A stretch of DNA of 64,000 nucleotides from G965215225 sp965215225. Its GTDB lineage: Bacteria; Pseudomonadota; Gammaproteobacteria; CBDBNL01; JAAOII01. The stretch's first letter is position 1, and every line of letters starts with the position of its first letter. The translations under genes and the position numbers were made by a program. Location of the stretch: contig OZ244039.1 in assembly GCA_965215225.1 (NCBI GenBank), positions 62,001 to 126,000 on the forward strand, read 5' to 3'. Positions 60,380 through 64,000 of this stretch are shown here, one piece after another. The notes below the pieces were generated by a model. That model had not been told where the DNA came from, did not search any database, and was given only the letters and a program-made list of their open reading frames with translations.

Positions 60380-61091
60380 TCTCACCAAATTGCTTGCTTT
60401 ACGCAACTGCTATAACCTTAGCGAACGGTTGACTCCTATCCTGCTCCCCATATCCATCGGACTACTGATCTGCGGAGCACTCTGGGGGCTAATCTATGCG
60501 CCGACTGACTTTCGCCAGGGCGACGCCTATCGCATCATCTTCATCCATGTTCCGGCTGCTTTTAGCGCCGAAGCCATCTATATGTTCATGGCGGCGGCTG
60601 CCTTCATATTTCTCATTTGGCGGATCAAATTGGCATATTTGCTAACCAAGGCGGCTGCGCCCCTTGGTCTTAGCATGGCGTTTATCACCCTTGTGACCGG
60701 CTCCCTATGGGGAAAGCCAACCTGGGGAGTCTTCTGGGTTTGGGATGCCCGTATTGTTTCGGTGTTGCTCTTGTTCATCCTCTATCTAGTGATTATCAAC
60801 ATCCAAAAGTCTCTTCGCCCAGCCGATTTTGCCGCCAAAGCCAGCTGCGTCATCATTCTGCTTGGCTTAGTCAATATTCCCATCATCAAGTTCTCGGTTG
60901 ATTGGTGGTTCACTCTTCATCAAAGTGCCTCTCTTTCCCTCTTTCGCCCTCCTTCTATGCCACCCTCTATGTGGATGCCACTACTCTTTATGATATTTGC
61001 CTTCAACCTATACCTTATCACCCTATTGCTCCTTCGCCTTAACAACGAGATCCTATACTCTGAAAGGCACAACCGCTGGTGGCAAGAATGA
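60366..61091 (+). CDS. ccmC: Heme lyase/exporter CcmC
   Basis: Transfers heme to CcmE. 241 residues, six membrane helices. The tryptophan-rich WWD-type motif is WGKPTWGVFWVWDARIVSVLLLFILY, flanked by the heme-ligand histidines in IIFIHVPAAF and DWWFTLHQSASLS. TTG start as annotated; MNK-like alternatives are not visible. Overlaps ccmB at the start and ccmD at the stop (ATGA). Confidence 0.94.
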   Translation: MLPLSLTKLLALRNCYNLSERLTPILLPISIGLLICGALWGLIYAPTDFRQGDAYRIIFIHVPAAFSAEAIYMFMAAAAFIFLIWRIKLAYLLTKAAAPLGLSMAFITLVTGSLWGKPTWGVFWVWDARIVSVLLLFILYLVIINIQKSLRPADFAAKASCVIILLGLVNIPIIKFSVDWWFTLHQSASLSLFRPPSMPPSMWMPLLFMIFAFNLYLITLLLLRLNNEILYSERHNRWWQE

Positions 61092-61246
61092 TAACCGAAC
61101 TCTTTGTGATGAACGGTCATGGCATCTATGTTTGGTCTGCTTATCTCCTGTGCGCGCTGGTGTTGGCGGTTAATCTAATCCACCCGCGCCGTGAGCTGGC
61201 TCGGCTGACAAAGACTCTCAAGACTAAAAGCAAGAATGCGTCCTAA
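61088..61246 (+). CDS. ccmD: Heme exporter protein CcmD
   Basis: 52-residue small membrane protein that stabilises CcmC-CcmE interaction. MITELFVMNGHGIYVWSAYL, then LLCALVLAVNLIHPRRELAR: one transmembrane helix preceded by the family GHGxYVWxAY motif and followed by basic residues. It overlaps ccmC (ATGA) and ccmE (11 bases), so position and sequence agree. Confidence 0.93.
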   Translation: MITELFVMNGHGIYVWSAYLLCALVLAVNLIHPRRELARLTKTLKTKSKNAS

Positions 61247-61643
61247 GCGGCGACAAAATCTACAAGCGCTCATCTTTATCATGCTAGCAGTAGCCTCAGC
61301 TACCGCTATCATCCTCTATCAACTCAGAGCCAATATCAACTATTTCTACACCCCATCTGATTTAGCTACCAGCGATCTGCCATCCGATGCAAGAATAAGA
61401 GTCGGCGGCTATGTGGTAAATGGCAGCCTTCGCTACAACCAAGACGGCAGCGCCCAATTCCTGCTAACCGATAATCTGGCGGAAGTAGCGGTGGTCTATA
61501 GGGGCGTCCTGCCAGCCCTCTTTGCCGAAGGGGATCAAGCCGTAGTAATAGGAACAAATGGCAACAAGCAAATACTGGCAACCCAGGTCCTAGCAAAGCA
61601 TGACGAGAACTACCGCCCCCCTGAACTGAAAGAATTAGAATAG
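61236..61643 (+). CDS. ccmE: Cytochrome c-type biogenesis protein CcmE
   Basis: Periplasmic heme chaperone. 135 residues: N-terminal RRQNLQALIFIMLAVASATAIILYQL membrane anchor, OB-fold (RVGGYVVNGSLRYNQDGSAQFLLTDNLAEVAVVYRGVLPALFAEGDQAVV), and the heme-binding segment LAKHDENYRPPEL with the covalent His and the downstream Tyr. ccmF and later genes do not follow in this window; a repeat array begins instead. Confidence 0.96.
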   Translation: MRPKRRQNLQALIFIMLAVASATAIILYQLRANINYFYTPSDLATSDLPSDARIRVGGYVVNGSLRYNQDGSAQFLLTDNLAEVAVVYRGVLPALFAEGDQAVVIGTNGNKQILATQVLAKHDENYRPPELKELE

Positions 61644-61659
61644 CACCCTGTAGTTATTC

Positions 61660-62870
61660 CAACTAATGGAAGCGGTAAAGAAGCAGCGCGTCTAAACAAA
61701 TCTGATTTAATTGAGGTTCGCCAATCCCATCCAAAAACTACCAGCTATGCTATTGGATTGAAGCTGAGGAACTAAGTCAAAGCCAGCCATATATAAGAAG
61801 GAAAACAGCTTGGCTAGATGGGTCTGGTTGGGTTCAGCTGTCCTAGTCGCTTCGGTTGAAGCTGAGGAACTAAGCCAAAGCAAGCTACCTATATATAAGA
61901 AGGAAAACAGCTTGGCTAGATGGGTCTAGTTGGGTTCAGCTGTCCTAGCCGCTTCGGTTGAAGCTGTTGAATATAAGAGACTAGTCAAAGCCAGCTACCT
62001 ATATATAAGAAGGAAAGCAACTTGGCTAGATGGTCTGGTTGGGGTTGATCTGTCCTAGCTGAGAACCTAGTCAAAGCCAGCCACCTATATATAGGAAGGA
62101 AAGCAGCTTGACTAGATGATTCTAGTTGGGATTCATCTGTCCTAGCTGAGGAACCTAGTCAAAACCAGCTACCTATATATAGGAAGAAAAGCAGCTTGAC
62201 TAGATGATTCTAGTTGGGATTCATCTGTCCTAGCTGAGAACCTAGTCAAAGCCAGCTACCTATTATATAAGAAGGAAAGCAGCTTGGCTAGATGGGTCTG
62301 GTGGGGATTCTTCTGTCCTAGCCGTTTCGGTTGAAGCTGTTGAAGCTGAGGGACTAGTCAAAGTCAGCCACCTATTACATAAGAAGAAAAGCAGCTTGAC
62401 TAGATGGTCTGGTTGGGGTTGATCTGTCCTAGCTGAGAGCCTAGTCAAAGCCAGCTACCTATATATAGGAAGAAAAGCAGCTTGACTAGATGGTCTGGTT
62501 GGGGTTGATCTGTCCTAGCTGAGAACCTAGTCAAAGCCAGCTACCTATATATAGGAAGAAAAGCAGCTTGACTAGATGGTCTGGTTGGGGTTGATCTGTC
62601 CTAGCTGAGAACCTAGTCAAAGCCAGCTACCTATTATATAAGAAGGAAAGCAGCTTGGCTAGATGGGTCTGGTAGGGATTCTTCTGTCCTAGCCGTTTCG
62701 GTTGAAGCTGTTGAAGCTGAGGGACTAGTCAAAGTCAGCCACCTATTACATAAGAAGAAAAGCAGCTTGGCTAGCTGGGTCTGGTTGAGTTCCTCTGTCC
62801 TAGCCGCTTTGGTTGAAGTTAGAGGGCCTAAGTCAAAGCAAGTTGTCGATTTAAGGTGAAAGGCTAATCA
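61660..62870 (+). repeat. 86-110-bp tandem repeats built from GLUG-gene 3' ends
   Basis: About eleven units contain CCTATATATAGGAAG (or TATTATATAAGAAGG), AAAGCAGCTTGACTAGATGG, TCTGGTTGGGGTTGATCTGTCC and GAGAACCTAGTCAAAGCCAG. TCTGGTTGGGGTTG is the complement of the NQPQ-type codons in the GLUG tail, so the array derives from such a gene end. There is no unique spacer pattern and no gene. Confidence 0.85.
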
Positions 62871-62873
62871 AAA

Positions 62874-64000
62874 TCAGTTTGAAGAAGAAGGCAGACTGTC
62901 TAAGCGAGTCTGGTCTAGTGTGGGCTTGGCAGGCGTCCCCTCCAAAGACCACCAGCTACGCCAGTTGTCAATGGCTAATGGTGTGCAGCGAATGGCCGGA
63001 TATTGACTTGAAGTGCCGAAATCCCAGATAAGATTGTCAGTCGAATTTGTTCATCTGCCTCAATGCTCCCGCTATGATCCCTATCACACCAGACCGCCAA
63101 TGGCACGTTATCCCCATCGCTAAATATATTTGTCTCCTCGTCCCACCTATCATAAATATCTGTATAGCCAGTTGGGCTGCGGAGATCACTAGTGGTCTTG
63201 GCTTCACCAATGTTGCCAATACTGCCACTACTAAGAACATCACTGTCCCAATAGGAAGCAACTCCATCTCCGTCTGAAGCCGTCCCCGTCATAGCAGTAT
63301 TACTGCCTGAAACTACATAAGAATAAGCAACCCGACCAGCATTAGCATCAACGCCAAGGAAGCCCACCAGACCGCCTACAGAAGCAAGAAACAACCCCCC
63401 CATTCCGTTCACCTCAGCCACCACAACCGAAGAAGAATGAATCCGAGCACCTGGACCCCGCCCCAACAGACCACCTACACTATTACCATTATCCCCTCTC
63501 ACTTCACCTGCCACAACCGAAGAAGAATATATCTCAACCGATTCACTATCCCCTACCAGACCACCTACATTACCCGCAACACCACTCCCTCTCACCTCAC
63601 CCACCACGACCGAAGAAGAATATATCTCAACCGATATGCCCCCAGTCACTGGGCCCCACCCCAACAGACCTCCTACTTGATTAGCCCCGCTCACCTCACC
63701 CGCCACAACCGAAGAAGAATGAATCCGAGCCAATTCACCATACCCCACCAGACCGCCTACAACATTATCAGTCCCGTTCACCTTACCCGCCACAACCGAA
63801 GAAGAAACAATCCGAGCACTCATACCTCTCCCCATCAGGCCGCCTACATTAATACCACTCCCGCTCACCTCAGCCACCACAACCGAAGAAGAATTAATCT
63901 GAGCCGACGAACCAACCCCCATCAAACCGCCTACACTACCAACCCCTCTCACCTCAGCCACCTCAACCGAAGAAGAAACAATCCGAGCCGAGCCACCATT
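62874..64000 (-). CDS. GLUG-repeat surface lipoprotein 5, frameshifted near its 3' end, 5' end outside window
   Basis: Runs off the right edge. At least seven GLUG units are visible (VGGLMGVG, VGGLVGYG, VGGLLGWG, SSSVVVAEVSG and variants), then YSYVVSGSNTAM, WDSDVLSSGS, NVPLAVWCDRDHSGSIEADEQ. Near 63045 the frame shifts: the remaining tail (STDNLIWDFGTSSQYPAIRC, TPLAIDNWRSWWSLEGTPAK, PTLDQTRLDSLPSSSN) continues in another frame to 62874. One extra base in CAAATTCGAC would restore it. The tail WRSWWSLEGTPAKP resembles copy 2 (GTPAKP). It may be a pseudogene or a sequencing error. Confidence 0.75.

Overview
The window is about 64 kb of a gammaproteobacterial chromosome. The evidence is the gene order leuS-lptE-holA, dapF next to a DUF484 gene, dapD, argA of the kinase-plus-GNAT type, adk-tsaB, and ccmBCDE for cytochrome c maturation. 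The genus cannot be named from the sequence. The housekeeping genes are intact and compact. Between them the genome is full of restriction-modification (R-M) genes, decaying insertion sequences, tandem repeats and a family of large repetitive lipoproteins.

Layout. 1-3.7 kb: leuS (cut by the left edge), lptE, holA, then a 1 kb tandem array built from the 3' end of holA. 5-6.4 kb: two paralogous membrane-anchored hendecad coiled-coil proteins. 6.7-11.2 kb (minus strand): a GST-like protein, dnaJ, and an ABC ATPase with its permease. 11.7-14.5 kb: an amino-methyltransferase, then a CcrM/HinfI-type GANTC methyltransferase with a frameshifted restriction enzyme. 14.8-18.3 kb: GLUG-repeat lipoprotein 1 and repeats made from its ends. 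18.4-20.2 kb: a PstS-like protein and a thioredoxin-fold protein. 20.2-24 kb: two R-M loci carrying Cas12a-type CRISPR repeats. 24.3-28.5 kb: gltA, acetoacetyl-CoA synthetase and an AbrB-type membrane protein. 29-33.7 kb: GLUG lipoproteins 2 and 3. 34.7-37.9 kb: dapF, DUF484, dapD and a double-RidA protein. 38.4-39.9 kb: an intact IS5-type element. 39.9-44.4 kb: GLUG lipoprotein 4 and glmS. 44.7-50.4 kb: two outer-membrane barrel paralogues flanking a fused nuclease/HsdM gene and an hsdS gene with a 25-C tract. 51-54.4 kb: the wreck of another R-M locus, split by an intact IS30-type element. 54.9-61.6 kb: small envelope genes, argA, adk, tsaB, tRNA-Thr(CGT), a ParA-type ATPase and ccmBCDE. 61.7-64 kb: a tandem array and GLUG lipoprotein 5, which runs off the right edge.

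The main result is a dispersed family of Cas12a (type V-A) direct repeats with the core AATTTCTACTATTGTAGAT. There is one bona fide mini-array (two 36-nt repeats, one 27-nt spacer, a leader). Other copies are solitary units of a leader or promoter plus one repeat. No cas gene is visible in the window. Almost every copy touches an R-M gene: at the predicted mRNA 5' end of the hsdM-type gene, at the 5' end of a methyltransferase gene, in the place of the missing middle of two restriction-enzyme genes, and in frame inside a methyltransferase gene. One solitary unit is followed by a spacer-length segment that matches the hsdM-type gene at 28 of 32 positions, and that target has a 5' TTTG, a canonical Cas12a PAM. 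I infer CRISPR-derived guide elements that control, or have recombined into, R-M genes. A decayed hsdM duplication is a serious alternative for that one unit.

A second theme is genome plasticity. Homopolymer tracts sit at the start of hsdS (C25) and of a GLUG lipoprotein (G16). The 3' ends of at least six unrelated genes have been copied just downstream of their stop codons. IS30 and IS5-type remnants are scattered and locally amplified into tandem arrays.
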